From Phialocephala subalpina (taxonomy: Eukaryota; Ascomycota; Leotiomycetes; Helotiales; Mollisiaceae), in the NCBI GenBank assembly GCA_900073065.1, contig FJOG01000004.1:233507-297506 (forward strand): a stretch of 64,000 nt of DNA. The letters run 5' to 3'. The translations under genes and the position numbers were made by a program. This document shows positions 1 to 9,758 of this stretch, piece by piece. The notes beneath the pieces are model-generated. The model saw only the letters and a list, made by a program, of their open reading frames with translations. It ran no database searches and was not told where the DNA came from. The stretch's first letter is position 1; each line of letters starts with the position of its first letter.

Positions 1-908
1 GCCCTCACACCTCTCAAACCCCACAACCTCCAGCCCGCAAATTCTACATCTTCGGCAACAACATCTCGCACTCCCTCTCCCCAGCCCTCCACAACTCCGG
101 CTTCACCCACCTCTCTCTCCCCTATCACTATTCCATCCATCAAAGTCCGTCCGTCGACGCTTCCGTGCAATCCCTCATTTCCCATCCAAATTTCGGCGGC
201 GCATCAGTAACTTATCCGCATAAGCTGCAGATTCAGAAATTGCTTGATGGGGTTTCGGAGAGAGCGGAGAGGATTGGGGCGGTGAATACGGTGGTTGTGA
301 AAGAGACCATTGGGAAAAGGGGGGAAAGGGAGAGGAGGTTGGTGGGTGATAATACGGATTGGGAGGGGATTAGAGCTTGTGTTTTGAGGGGAGATGTGGT
401 GGGAATTGGGGTTGGGAAAGAGGGGGAGAGTGCGTTGATTTTGGGTGCGGGAGGGGCGGCTAGGGCTGCTTGTTATGCTGTTCAAGAGATCGGGATAAAA
501 GAGGTTGTGGTTGTGAATAGGACGAGAGCCAAAGCGGAGGAAATGGCGAAGGATTTTCCTGAGCTGAAGTTCAAGGTGTTTGGAAGTCTCGAGGAGCTCT
601 GCAATTCTGGCGAAAAGAGGTGTCGGGTGGTGGTAGCCTGTGTTCCTGCTGATGATTTGGGAGAGGAGAAGATCCCAGATGAGTTATTCTCGAGCGTTGA
701 CTCTGGAGTCTTGGTTGAGATGGCGTACAGGCCGCCAAAGACGGGGATGATGAAAGTGGCTGAGCGGTATCTAGGGTGGAAAGTCTTCAAGGGGACGGAT
801 GTTCTGGAGGAGCAAGCGTATGCTCAGTTTACTTTGTGGACTGGGAGACCTGCGCCTGTGGCAGTGATGAGAGAGGCGATGATGGCAGCTATCAGTGCCC
901 GCTTGTAG
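1..908 (+). CDS. Shikimate/quinate dehydrogenase-family protein, 5' end outside window
   Basis: The reading frame is open from base 3 of the window to the TAG at 906-908, so the start lies upstream. The visible part covers a complete two-domain shikimate dehydrogenase fold. It has the substrate-binding motif SHSLSPALHN, then GGASVTYPHK whose Lys corresponds to the catalytic Lys. GDNTDWEGI carries the catalytic Asp, LGAGGAARAA is the Rossmann glycine loop, and NRTRAK is typical of NADP preference. The C-terminal pattern EEQAYAQFTLWTG is also canonical. The enzyme would reduce 3-dehydroshikimate (or oxidise quinate/shikimate) in the cytosol. It could be a free-standing enzyme or the last domain of an AROM-like or quinate-repressor-like protein. 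The Pro/Gln-rich stretch just before the domain favours a free-standing protein, but the missing 5' end leaves this open. Confidence 0.88.
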   Translation, partial: PHTSQTPQPPARKFYIFGNNISHSLSPALHNSGFTHLSLPYHYSIHQSPSVDASVQSLISHPNFGGASVTYPHKLQIQKLLDGVSERAERIGAVNTVVVKETIGKRGERERRLVGDNTDWEGIRACVLRGDVVGIGVGKEGESALILGAGGAARAACYAVQEIGIKEVVVVNRTRAKAEEMAKDFPELKFKVFGSLEELCNSGEKRCRVVVACVPADDLGEEKIPDELFSSVDSGVLVEMAYRPPKTGMMKVAERYLGWKVFKGTDVLEEQAYAQFTLWTGRPAPVAVMREAMMAAISARL

Positions 909-2723
909 CATTTTGAGTTCATTCTTCACGTCCCTCTTCGTTGGGAACAAGATTTGTAGTTGGGGCGTGTGCGCTCAAGCTGGCAGAGTGGCCAATCCGT
1001 CAGCTAACTAATTGACTGACTGATCAGCGATCAGTCTAAGTCAATCAGTTCACGATTTTTTGTCCAATTAGTCATTCAGCTAGCTATTAGACCAACTGAT
1101 CAGTTACTGATCAGTTGGAGAGCCTTGAAATATACTATTTTTAAGTACAAATATACCTATTTTGGCCTAAAAAGTCTTGATTTTGAAGCAATATCACGAC
1201 TCGGAAATAAGAGTTAATATGCTTTTAGAATACCTTAAAACTGCATCAATTATGTGTTTAAATATTTCCTTTAACTTAAAAGTAGTCTAAAAGTTAAAAG
1301 CTTCGAAACTTTAAGACTATATTTTTAGATTTTTATTAGTATAACGTGACCTTTTGATCACGTTTTCAGCTGATCAGCAACTGATCAGTTCATCAGTCAA
1401 AGTCAATCAGTTAGGCCATTTGGGTTCAGTCATTCAGTTGAGGGTTTGCGCTCAACTGATGACTGACTGACTGACTGATTGGCCACTCTGCAAGCTGGGG
1501 AGGGCTTTAGGCTTTGATCACTGAATTCGAGCGCTTGCTACTCGGGTTCCAGGGCATCAATCGCTAAAATCACAGGCCCTCTCCCTGAAACACGGCGCCT
1601 CATGGAATTATATCTTCAAGAGAGCTTAGCGAGCTTACAGCATAACCTTCGAGTTCTCTTCAACTTTCTGTATCGCATCAAACTATAATTAAAACTGAGG
1701 GCGAGTTAAACTAAATGCACAAAAACTTCTGGGGAAAATGTTCCAAAACGCATTTAGCGCATAGAATATATGGTTGATGACTTTTAACATTTTCTAGCAT
1801 CGAAGTGCGGGGTAGGTGCGGGGCACAGAAACCTGAAAAAAGAGGTGGACGCGCTGGAGATTTAGTGATCGAGCGCTGAAGAGAACGGCGATCGCAGGCT
1901 TTGCTGTATTAAAGCCCATTTAACAGACAGAAAACCCTTCTCTGGGCTTTACATCAACTTCTGGTTGACTTCTAAAGGACCCGGTGCGTCAGAAAAAGCA
2001 TGAATCATTCATCAGCTGTTGTTCCCAGCTATCAAGTGCTGAATTGTGGAGGGAAAGGACCACGAGGTGATCATATGTTTTCCCTCGCTAAGTTGACGAG
2101 TGGAAAGGGGGGGGCTTTTTCGCCAGAGCACACCAACGCCACGCAGTTTAGCATTCACCAACGAATTGATATTCAGGCCAATTGCATGATATAAAGCATG
2201 AGATCCCGATACTGTTTCAATAAGCTGAACCGAGGTTTCGGTATCCCGTTCATCTCATGTTAGATTTCATGACGGGGAATCAGACGCAAGTCATGATATG
2301 AGAAGTTGATTGGTGCAGGTGGCGAAGGATCTCATTTGCCGCCACCATCACCGACTTCTGTCTTGTGCCCTTATCGTATTATCCTAAGACTAATGCCAAC
2401 CTTTATTGGATTTTTTTCAATTGAGAGATGGAATCTTAAGCATAATGTTAAGCATAAGTGAGCTTGGACTTGACAAATTCTTTTCCTCTTCCCTCCTACC
2501 ACCTACCGCTCAGGTCTTGGCATGAGGTTACCTAAATGTGACTTCCAGAGAAGAGGCTGTTACAGGACAGGTGAAGATCTCATGTAACACACTCTCATTC
2601 CAAATCTCTCCACCAAACTATGTATTTATTCACCTCCTTGTACCCTCGCCCCCCTACCTTCAATCAAACATCACCATCAAACATCAAACCACAATCAAGA
2701 ATCAAGAATCAAAACATACCTCG
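909..2723. other. Gene-free stretch holding a hAT-like MITE
   Basis: No convincing coding region is seen. Bases 984-1490 are a non-autonomous transposon, annotated separately. The rest is single-copy-looking sequence. A short open frame at 2000-2194 has no recognisable features. CT-rich and CA-rich DNA at about 2480-2720 looks like the promoter and 5' leader of the small secreted protein gene that follows. Confidence 0.6.
984..1490. mobile_element. Non-autonomous hAT-like element (MITE) with 8-bp target duplication
   Basis: The 507-base element has perfect 14-base terminal inverted repeats: CAGAGTGGCCAATC at 984-997 and GATTGGCCACTCTG at 1477-1490. It is flanked by an exact 8-base direct repeat, CAAGCTGG, at 976-983 and 1491-1498. 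Eight-base duplications and CAG-type ends are hallmarks of hAT transposons. The subterminal parts are full of ACTGATCAGT-like palindromes, in keeping with hAT transposase-binding repeats. The centre is AT-rich and has no open frame, so an element elsewhere must supply transposase. Exact TIRs and duplication suggest a recent insertion. Confidence 0.88.
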
Positions 2724-2966
2724 ATGATCAACTACTTCATTCCACTGATCCTCTTCTTCTCGGCAGCAACGGCCTCGCCGGTTGCCGAGTCCCTCATCCT
2801 TGCACCGAGAGGTGACGGCAGCTGCAACCATGCTCAAGGCACTTACAATAATCCTGCCTGTCCGTCCGGAGCTTGCTGTTCAACCTTTGGCTGGTGTGGC
2901 TACGGCACTGCGTGGTGTGGCGCACCGTGTCCACCGCTGAGACAAGAAGTTTGCTTTTGCATGTAG
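2724..2966 (+). CDS. Small secreted cysteine-rich protein with hevein-like (CBM18) motif
   Basis: The ATG at 2724 gives an 80-residue protein. An in-frame extension upstream reads like 5' leader (CAATCAAAC-type repeats), so this start was chosen. Residues 1-18 form a signal peptide (hydrophobic core, cleavage near TAS-PV). The mature part has nine cysteines at 34, 46, 51, 52, 58, 65, 69, 77 and 79. The order CPSGACCSTFGWCGYGTAWC matches the hevein/CBM18 core CPxxxCCSxxGWCGxxxxYC, which binds chitin oligomers. An N-acetylglucosamine-binding role outside the cell is therefore likely, for example wall shielding or a LysM-like effector role. The tail ends in CFC, leaving an odd number of cysteines. 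It is short for CBM18 proteins, which are usually multi-domain. Function beyond chitin binding is inference. Confidence 0.72.
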   Translation: MINYFIPLILFFSAATASPVAESLILAPRGDGSCNHAQGTYNNPACPSGACCSTFGWCGYGTAWCGAPCPPLRQEVCFCM

Positions 2967-3344
2967 GAAGTTGGCTGAAGGGAATGCATTTGATGCATGG
3001 AAGTTAGGAGGATTGGCAAAGAGCTTGGTTACGACTTCATGGGTCTTGCATGCCGATTGATGGATGCTCAGGAGGAAATCGGGGTCCTCTTTGGGAGGAG
3101 GATGGAAAGTCTGCATTTTTTGAGGGGGGCAGTTTGGCTTTTGGGTAAATCACTACACAATGTTAAAATTAATGACTCACGAATTGCGTTCCAGAGATGA
3201 AATCGACAACAGAGTTGGTGGAAACTGGTGAGGCAATGAAGTGAATTGAGGTATCGACAAAATGATAAATCCTAAAAGAATTTCTTTTAGGAAATCGAGT
3301 CACAGACACGGTGAAACAGAAAAAAGGCAAAAGAAAATGTTAGA

Positions 3345-3474
3345 GGTGTCGATGTGGATTGAACACATGACCTAGGGCATTCAGGAGCACTGCAAACCCT
3401 CGCTCTCTGTTTTATATTAGTGTTGTACTGTTGTGATAGGATTGTGGCTGCTTACACCACTGAGCTACGACACC
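3345..3474 (-). tRNA. Possible intron-bearing tRNA gene or tRNA-derived relic
   Basis: On the minus strand a 7-base acceptor stem is possible (GGTGTCG at 3474-3468 with CGACACC at 3351-3345). It is followed by an A-box-like TAGCTCAGTGGTG and, near the other end, a T-arm with five paired bases around TTCAATC (B-box-like). The distance between the boxes is about 60 bases longer than in an intronless tRNA. I could not fold a clean anticodon stem, so the isotype is unassigned. It may be a tRNA with a long intron, or a decayed or tRNA-derived SINE-like copy. Confidence 0.42.
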
Positions 3475-3662
3475 TGATTAGCTGAATTGAAACCCATTTC
3501 GTTATTTAAATCTATATGCGAGGTACCAAGTGGATACAAATTCCGTGCCCAGAATCCCTTTCACGTGATTCGAGTTCCATGAATGAGTCACTTTCCAGCC
3601 TTCTCAGCATCAAGAATATCAGGGGACGAGGACAATTTCACAAAGATGGCCCAAAAGCAACT

Positions 3663-4426
3663 CTATTCAGAGATGTCGCTACCCTCCAGCCATTGTTTAC
3701 TGAGCCTATACAAAAGGTCATGCTTCTCTCCATTCGGCGTCCCAACATCGCGCCTATGTCCTGGCATATCCATCAACACCTTGACACCCATCGTCATCTC
3801 CTGGCAATAAGCTAAGCACTTGTACCCCTGCGGATACGAATTCAACTTCTCCTCATCAATCTTTGGAAATTTTCCAGGGATGACAGGTATCAACTTGTCC
3901 TTCTCATACCAATGACGAACCAGCTTCGCACCCCAACGACCATCAATCTTCTCAAAGAAGAAGCAAAAGCGGCAATCGCATTCCGCGTCGACTTCCGCGC
4001 CATCGATAGTGAACCGTTGAGTGATTGTTGCTTTCATCTTCGTCACTGCCCGAGTAGCTGCGGGGTTGATGTCTGTTGTTGTCCCATGACATCTGTGCAT
4101 GATAAATGCGCCCTTGTCCATGCCTGCCTTGGAACCTGCTATGAAGTCTGTGTAGGAGACTCGACCAGACCACGTCGTGTATACATAGGCTCCGGGATGG
4201 AAGATCGAGGCGAAGTTCTCCCATTCACATGCGTCCCTGACCTCAATGTCAGCCCAAATCTCGAGCGAGCACGAAAGAAGGCAGACACTTACCTATAACA
4301 AGGCCATCCTTCTGCAAGCTCTCGTAGTTTCGCTCTTTCAAATACCAAGTGGTCGGGACCATTGTTGCGAATGGCCGTCTTTTCGTCTGGCCGCCAACCA
4401 TCTGGAAGTGAGTGTAGATCTATCAT
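3663..4426 (-). CDS. SnoaL-like (NTF2-fold) protein, scytalone-dehydratase-like
   Basis: Two exons: 4426-4293 and 4236-3663, with a 56-base GT-AG intron in phase 2. The product is 235 residues. Residues about 27-170 look like the SnoaL_4 / scytalone dehydratase-like alpha+beta barrel. Examples are the [18 protein letters not shown] helix with a Tyr, the [17 protein letters not shown] strand pair, and an [10 protein letters not shown] segment with a His at the place of the pocket His. The C-terminal 70 residues ([12 protein letters not shown] onward) form a lid-like extension seen in related fungal proteins. There is no signal peptide or membrane helix. Such proteins are small-molecule isomerases, dehydratases or cyclases, but the substrate cannot be read from sequence. 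The neighbours do not obviously form a pathway with it. Confidence 0.7.
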
Positions 4427-5181
4427 GTTCCCTCTTGTTTTGAATTTCTGGTATTAGACTGCTCACGCGTGTGAATCCAGTCAAACCTTCATTTTTAAAC
4501 CCTTTCCTTCATCAAATGAGTGGTTATGGTATATATTGGACCCGCGCGAGGATGTTCCGGATCGGCAGTCTCAAGTCATTACCGTTTAGGCTCTGTTGGA
4601 AAATTCCTTTTCCACCTCTGCCAATTGGTTGAAAACAGAAGTCAAGGCTTAAATCCGACCCAATGTGAGAGCCTTTGGTTCGTAAGGAGAAGCATGAATT
4701 AGGTCAGGCATCCAGGCCAGGGCTTGAGAGTCCTTTGCGAGGATCGTGATTACCTCTCGCTAGAAAAAAGGAGTGGATACCTCGGCAAACATGAACCACC
4801 TGAACTTCAACAACAAAAATTGCCATTTCCGATTCTGTTTTTGAAAGATTGACCATAGAATGGTATTTAACTCCCTTGAACGTTTTGCTTCAAGCGTTTT
4901 CGATGAGTTCCTGTTCGCTCGTGGGCGTTGAAGCTTGGTCCACACCTAGGGTCACGTGTGCGGCACAGCAAGGCAGCCACGATCTTTCGAAATCTGTCTT
5001 CCTTCAATTCCTACGAACACATAAGCATAATTTGAACCGTCCATCCGCATTTCTGTATTTATCACAACCGTGAGGGAGTGATAAACAACATCTTTAAAGA
5101 GCGTTTCGATAACCGCAAGTCCCTCCAATTCAACGCGATTGGAAGCTCGTGACGCGACGAGACGCGACGAGACGCGAAAGC
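4427..5181. other. Intergenic region between divergent genes
   Basis: This is the shared upstream region of the SnoaL-like gene (minus) and the four-helix membrane protein (plus). No coding region is supported. A 10-base tandem repeat (GACGCGACGA at 5151-5160 and 5161-5170, then a partial copy) lies directly before the ATG at 5182. Confidence 0.6.
5151..5180. repeat. 10-base tandem repeat in 5' leader
   Basis: GACGCGACGA occurs at 5151 and 5161, followed by GACGCGAAAG at 5171. It sits immediately upstream of the chosen ATG at 5182. Because the repeat contains no stop in that frame, an in-frame upstream start at 5149 is also possible. Confidence 0.7.
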
Positions 5182-6066
5182 ATGGCTACATCAACATCGG
5201 AGACGACGCCTCTCCTAGGAGAGACTGCTCCAGCCATCGAGAATAATGACCAATCTCCCGTTGCTCCAACAGGCACTGAGAATGAAGCACCATTACCAGC
5301 TTCCGCGCATTTCCGCCGACCCCGAAAGATCCTGAGCATCATCATTCTTGTCGCTGCCCTGATCACGAGTATTCTACTCATCGCATCGCACTACATGATT
5401 TACCATGGCCACTTCAACTACTATTTCTGGGACCTGGTTGCAGCTATCGAAGCACTGGGATTTTTCGTATGTTCCCTCTTTGCAAGCAGGCGGTTTGACT
5501 GACGTACCCCGCGGATCTTCGTCGCGCTCGTCTTCGCTCCGATCAATCTGAAGTGGAACTTCCCTGTGATCCTCAACATAGTTCTTGATTTTTTTCTTCC
5601 GCTCTGCATCATCCCTTGGGCCACGAATATGTACATTACTTGGCCAAATGACGACTGGTGTATCAAACATTATTATGATAGGAAGAAACCACCTGTCGAC
5701 ATGGGACCTGCGTGTCATGCGATGCTGCTCGCTGTCGAGATTCTGCTCGGTATTGCTGCTGGTTTGGCTTTTATTGTTGGGTAAGTACCTCCTCCTCATA
5801 GAATTTCCTTCACCTTTTCCTAGCTCCTCCCTTGCTTGGTTCTAGTTAGCTTGGTGTTTCGCTCAGCATGAAGCACGACACTGATATCCTACAGTGTGAG
5901 TCACTTGATACTTCTTGTTCTGAGAAGCGTTGCTCTATGGAGGACTAAGTTCTGGACTCGACCACTGCCGCTGGCAAACTTCCCGACAGGACAGGTCACG
6001 TTCGAGGTCTCAATCAAGGTGCTTCGACAGGAAAGAGGAGAAGTGCGAGGCGTAGTGGCAAACTGA
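5182..6066 (+). CDS. Four-helix membrane protein (MARVEL-like), function unknown
   Basis: Exons are 5182-5466, about 5554 (or about 5515)-5780, and 5895-6066. The N-terminus is hydrophilic and holds TTPLLG, resembling an acidic-dileucine sorting signal. Four hydrophobic segments follow: ILSIIILVAALITSILLI, LVAAIEALGFF, a segment starting at PVILNIVLDFFLPL, and AMLLAVEILLGIAAGLAFIVG. The C-terminal tail is short and basic. The first intron is awkward: the donor GTATGT at 5467 is good, but no AG precedes the hydrophobic stretch IFVALVFAPINL at 5515-5550. The nearest in-frame acceptor is CTGAAG at 5553, which would delete that stretch. Topology suggests a tetraspan membrane protein, and no family is recognised with certainty. 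Confidence 0.62.
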
Positions 6067-6374
6067 GAGGACAAAGCTGAGTGGCTCGGAGCAAAGAAGG
6101 CCATCCAGTATGATGAACGAGCGCCTGTCAAGCTCTGGTTCTGGCAGGACTTTGCAGCTGAGAGTCGAATTGTCGGCTCCGCGATGCGCTCGAAGGGAAA
6201 CACAATTTAAAGTTAGACAAGGGCCAAAAATAAAAGTAACGTGCTTCATTGAACAGCAAGTAAGACATCATTCCATACCTCGTCATCAATGTTACCCCTT
6301 AAAGCTTGATGTGAGCAATCCGCTTCCTGGTATCCCTCCCTTCTTCGATCAGACCAGCACCCCACTGCTAACGC

Positions 6375-6803
6375 CTAATGCGACCCCTTCCTCTCCGAGT
6401 GCACCTGCATAAATCTTTTCATGCCCCCACTACTCCACCCCGTCTCCATTCCCTTATGAAAACTAAACCAACACGGCTTCACCTTCGGCTTCAATCTCTC
6501 CTCCAACTCCTCACTAACATCCAAATCCACCCTCACAAAATGCACATCGTTCAACCTCTCATAATGATGATACCATCCTTCCTCATCGACATCAGGATCT
6601 TTGTAGGTAGTTGTGACGCAGAAGACAATGATGCGACGGTGGTGGTGGTCGATGAGGGTCTGTTCGAATTCTTCGAGGGTGGTGAGTTTGTGGATCTTGT
6701 GCGGTTCGAGGGGTTTTGGTTGGGCTGCGGGAGGAGGGTCGTCGTGGGTGTGCGAGTGGGACTTTGTGAGGGTCAGGCCTTTGGCTACTGTTGCGAAATG
6801 CAT
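6375..6803 (-). CDS. Thioredoxin-fold-like protein lacking CxxC
   Basis: The first ATG of this open frame is at 6803 and gives 142 residues. From about residue 50 the pattern resembles a thioredoxin fold. There is a strand RRIIVFCVTTTY, a helix, then the strand HFVRVDLDVSEEL (compare the family's VKVDVDE), then KVKPCWFSFHKG in place of the usual PTFxxFKxG with its cis-Pro. There is no CxxC active site, so redox catalysis is unlikely. The N-terminus is His/Pro-rich and has no signal peptide. It faces the membrane protein gene convergently. The fold assignment is by eye and moderate only; a lineage-specific hypothetical protein is the alternative. Confidence 0.5.
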   Translation of the reverse strand: MHFATVAKGLTLTKSHSHTHDDPPPAAQPKPLEPHKIHKLTTLEEFEQTLIDHHHRRIIVFCVTTTYKDPDVDEEGWYHHYERLNDVHFVRVDLDVSEELEERLKPKVKPCWFSFHKGMETGWSSGGMKRFMQVHSERKGSH

Positions 6804-8306
6804 CTTCGAGTAGATGGCCGAAGGATGGAGATGGTTCGAGGAGCCAAGAGCTTTAATATCAAGGTCGAGATCCGCCTCTCCGGATCTGCCGGATACCAAG
6901 CTTTATTAAACGTTCCGACCCCGCGTTACGAAGCAAGATACAGATCTTTGGGAGTCCAAGCCATGAAGAAAGACTCGCGAGACTTAGAATGATAGGCGCA
7001 AGTAAATGATCGGAGATGCTTGCGCTCATTGGGTGGCCGACTTTTGATGTGGTAGGGCTGAAAAGTGGCTGTTGAAGATGGAGGGGTGCTGATAAGGAAG
7101 TCGGTTCTATTCGTTGGTCAAAAGGTCTGGAGGTAAGCAATCGTGTTTTGCAGCGATAAACTGGAATATTTCCCAGTGAAGAGCTCACCATCGCTTTGTG
7201 GGATCTTTTGTAAATGGTGCTCAATGGGTAGTCCTCATGATGGCTCCCCTAATCGGCCTCGCTTATCAGCGGGGTCTTCACTCCACTAGACATTGTTACT
7301 CGAGAAAAAACAAAGCCTCTCGGTGTTCTTACCTGACAACAATCTAAGAGAAAATTGATAGATGTGTCCCTGCATCTTTGCAGCCAGAGTGCAGATCAGA
7401 GCATACCCGTACCGCATCACCTTCGTTGCACGTGACAGTTGGGTCGTTGCGGGCTCCACACTTTTCTTCGACGACCGTGAAGTGGTCTTAATTATGACAC
7501 GAAAGCAGTGCGGAGGCAGTCTCATTATTGGTTGATCGGAACCTTCTCCTTGGCCAATACCATCTTCAAATCGACAATGCCGATCGCAGGAGGTGAAAGA
7601 ACAAGGAGAACAGGGTTTGCGAAGAAGAGTCGAATTGATAATCGAATTTGATAGGACCGTCTTTCCCGTCGGCAAACCTAAAACTGCAAGTTCCGCGGTA
7701 GGATATGATCGTAGAGGATAAAGATCAAAGAGGATGATGTACCTATTTCCAATGGCACGTGTCAAATGCCAGCCAAAGCGCAATCTTGAGAACTCTCAAC
7801 ATTCTGGAAACTGCGTTCAGCTCGACCCCAGATGTATGTAAGTTTGCTCCCGTGTCGGCAACTTTATCTGGAATCTAATGAATATTCGCAAGCTGTCAGT
7901 GCATCGCTTCGCATGGTTTCATCGCATGGACTTCCAAAACGGCAATGGCGTGTATCGAGTCACCAAAATCTGGAGAAGGGACCCCGGTCGACACTGCCCT
8001 CGCAAGAAACTCAAGAGACAATTTCATCCAATGCACGCTTCCATTCGTTTTCGGATTCCATATATGACATCTATTATGCATAATGATGAACAACGCAGTC
8101 ATCGCAGATATCACTCTACTTCTCTGACTGACCTCATAACTTCTCCTTCTCATTAAATATCGGCAATGAAACGTTGTTTCAACAATTCTTCAAATCTTCA
8201 AGATAGGGGAACTTGTCTTGGATCACTTCATTGATGCTTGCATTCTATGCCACGATTTTCCCCTGACAGAAGTAGCCCTGATCCAAACCGCCATACCGCC
8301 TTGACT
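6804..8306. other. Gene-free stretch
   Basis: Several open frames of 80-165 codons occur on both strands (the longest on minus, 7286-7783). None shows domain-like sequence, consistent splice signals or a plausible leader. No repeat or RNA gene was recognised. Confidence 0.5.
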
Positions 8307-9598
8307 ATGGCTTTCGAACGAGTCAAAACTATCCTTCTTGCCGATAAGACGGCGCCTATTGTTACAACTGTTACTGCAACTGTTGCTTTCGTCTTGTCAC
8401 TCATCGCACTTCTATCTACCTCCGAAAGAGGCGGCCTCCTTCAATATGACGTAGTGATGGTAAGTCATCCACAAAGACACCTCACCTCCCTGCCACTTGC
8501 CGAGGACGTTCGTCTGATCAATAGTTTTTAGCTGAATACCTCCACACTGTTCCAAAATGCAATCAAAGTTGAGACGAGCGGTTCCTCAGTGACGGCAAGA
8601 GCAATCCAAGCTGCTCGAACACCAGCACCGACGCCAGGGCCGTCGCCAGTTGAAGCACTCGAAATACTTGAGGCAAGACAATTGAGTCTTCCAGGAGTTT
8701 CCCAAGTCTCGTCATTCTTCGCATCGGTTGGATCTGAACTTTCCTCCGCTATCAGCCCCCAGTCAACCGGTACTTCGGGCAGCACAAATAGCAGTGGGCT
8801 TCTAGGAGACTTGGAGTCGTTCTTCAACTCGCTTGTAGGAACAGTCACTGGTGCTGCTGGCGAGGAACTCGTGACAGTCGTCAACTCTATCGTCAAAGAT
8901 GTCACGGATTCGCTTGGTATCAAAGATTGGTACGGAATCTACATGACCGGGTTCTGCGATGGAGACTATACGTCTAGCGGCGGCTATAATACTAGCTCGT
9001 GCACATCGTACAGTACGCGCACCCTCACTGGCAAGCTTGCAGTGCTAATCTTTTCGCAGATGATCTCCATATCAACTCAACGAACTCGACAGTCAAGCTT
9101 GGCACGACGACGCTTGACTTCTCCGCGATCAACATTCCAGCGAAATTGTCCAAGAGTGGAGGGCAGCTCAAGGTGATTCTAAACGTCATTATTGCACTCC
9201 AAATCATCGGCATCGTCTCTTGCGGGATACTCATACTCCTGGCGCCGTTGATAATCATCCTATCATTCTTCAACAGATGGATCTTCCGTCTAGCCATCGG
9301 CATGCTCTCAGCATTGGCAGCCGCTTGCTTCGCGTTGATAGCTGGATTTGGGACGGGCATCCAGGTCGCGGTATCGTCTGTTATCAATGGCGTTGGCGAT
9401 GGCCTGGGCGTCGAAGCATACAGCGGAGGGAGTTTTATTGCCATGACGTGGATCAGCTATTTCTTTATGATGTCCTCTGCGGTCCTCTGGTTTACGAGGT
9501 GGCATGGGCATCGATATGTCAGGAGGGGAAATGACCTGGGTGTTATGCAAAGGCCACTAGTCAAGACTGCTGAGTCAAAATTCAATGCGCGCATTTGA
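8307..9598 (+). CDS. SUR7/PalI-family plasma membrane protein
   Basis: Exons are 8307-8459, 8532-9012 and 9060-9598; both introns are GT-AG and all frames join cleanly. The first hydrophobic segment is APIVTTVTATVAFVLSLIALLST. A long extracellular loop follows, with KDWYGIYMTGFCDGDY; this Trp...Cys-Asp-Gly pattern is typical of the SUR7/PalI loop. Three more membrane segments follow (VILNVIIALQIIGIVSCGILILLAP, LAIGMLSALAAACFALIAGFGT and FIAMTWISYFFMMSSAVLWF). The family includes eisosome-associated Sur7 and the pH-sensing PalI/Rim9. This protein has a long Ser/Thr-rich loop and only a short cytosolic tail, so it is closer to the Sur7-like membrane organisers than to PalI. That sub-assignment is inference. 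Confidence 0.8.
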
Positions 9599-9758
9599 TT
9601 ACGAACTGGCATGACAGGAGGAATGGTATATCAGAGAACCAGGAGGAATATTGATAGCGTATCATTGGGAGAAAGGTTTTTGGGACATGGAGATCTCAGA
9701 AGAGATTGAAATAAGACCCAGAATAGTGCTGTTAGAAGTACACTTGGGACTTTGGCCA

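Noticed and set aside
7286..7783. Minus-strand open frame of 165 codons
   Set aside because: No domain, signal peptide or splice continuation; upstream and downstream sequence does not extend it.
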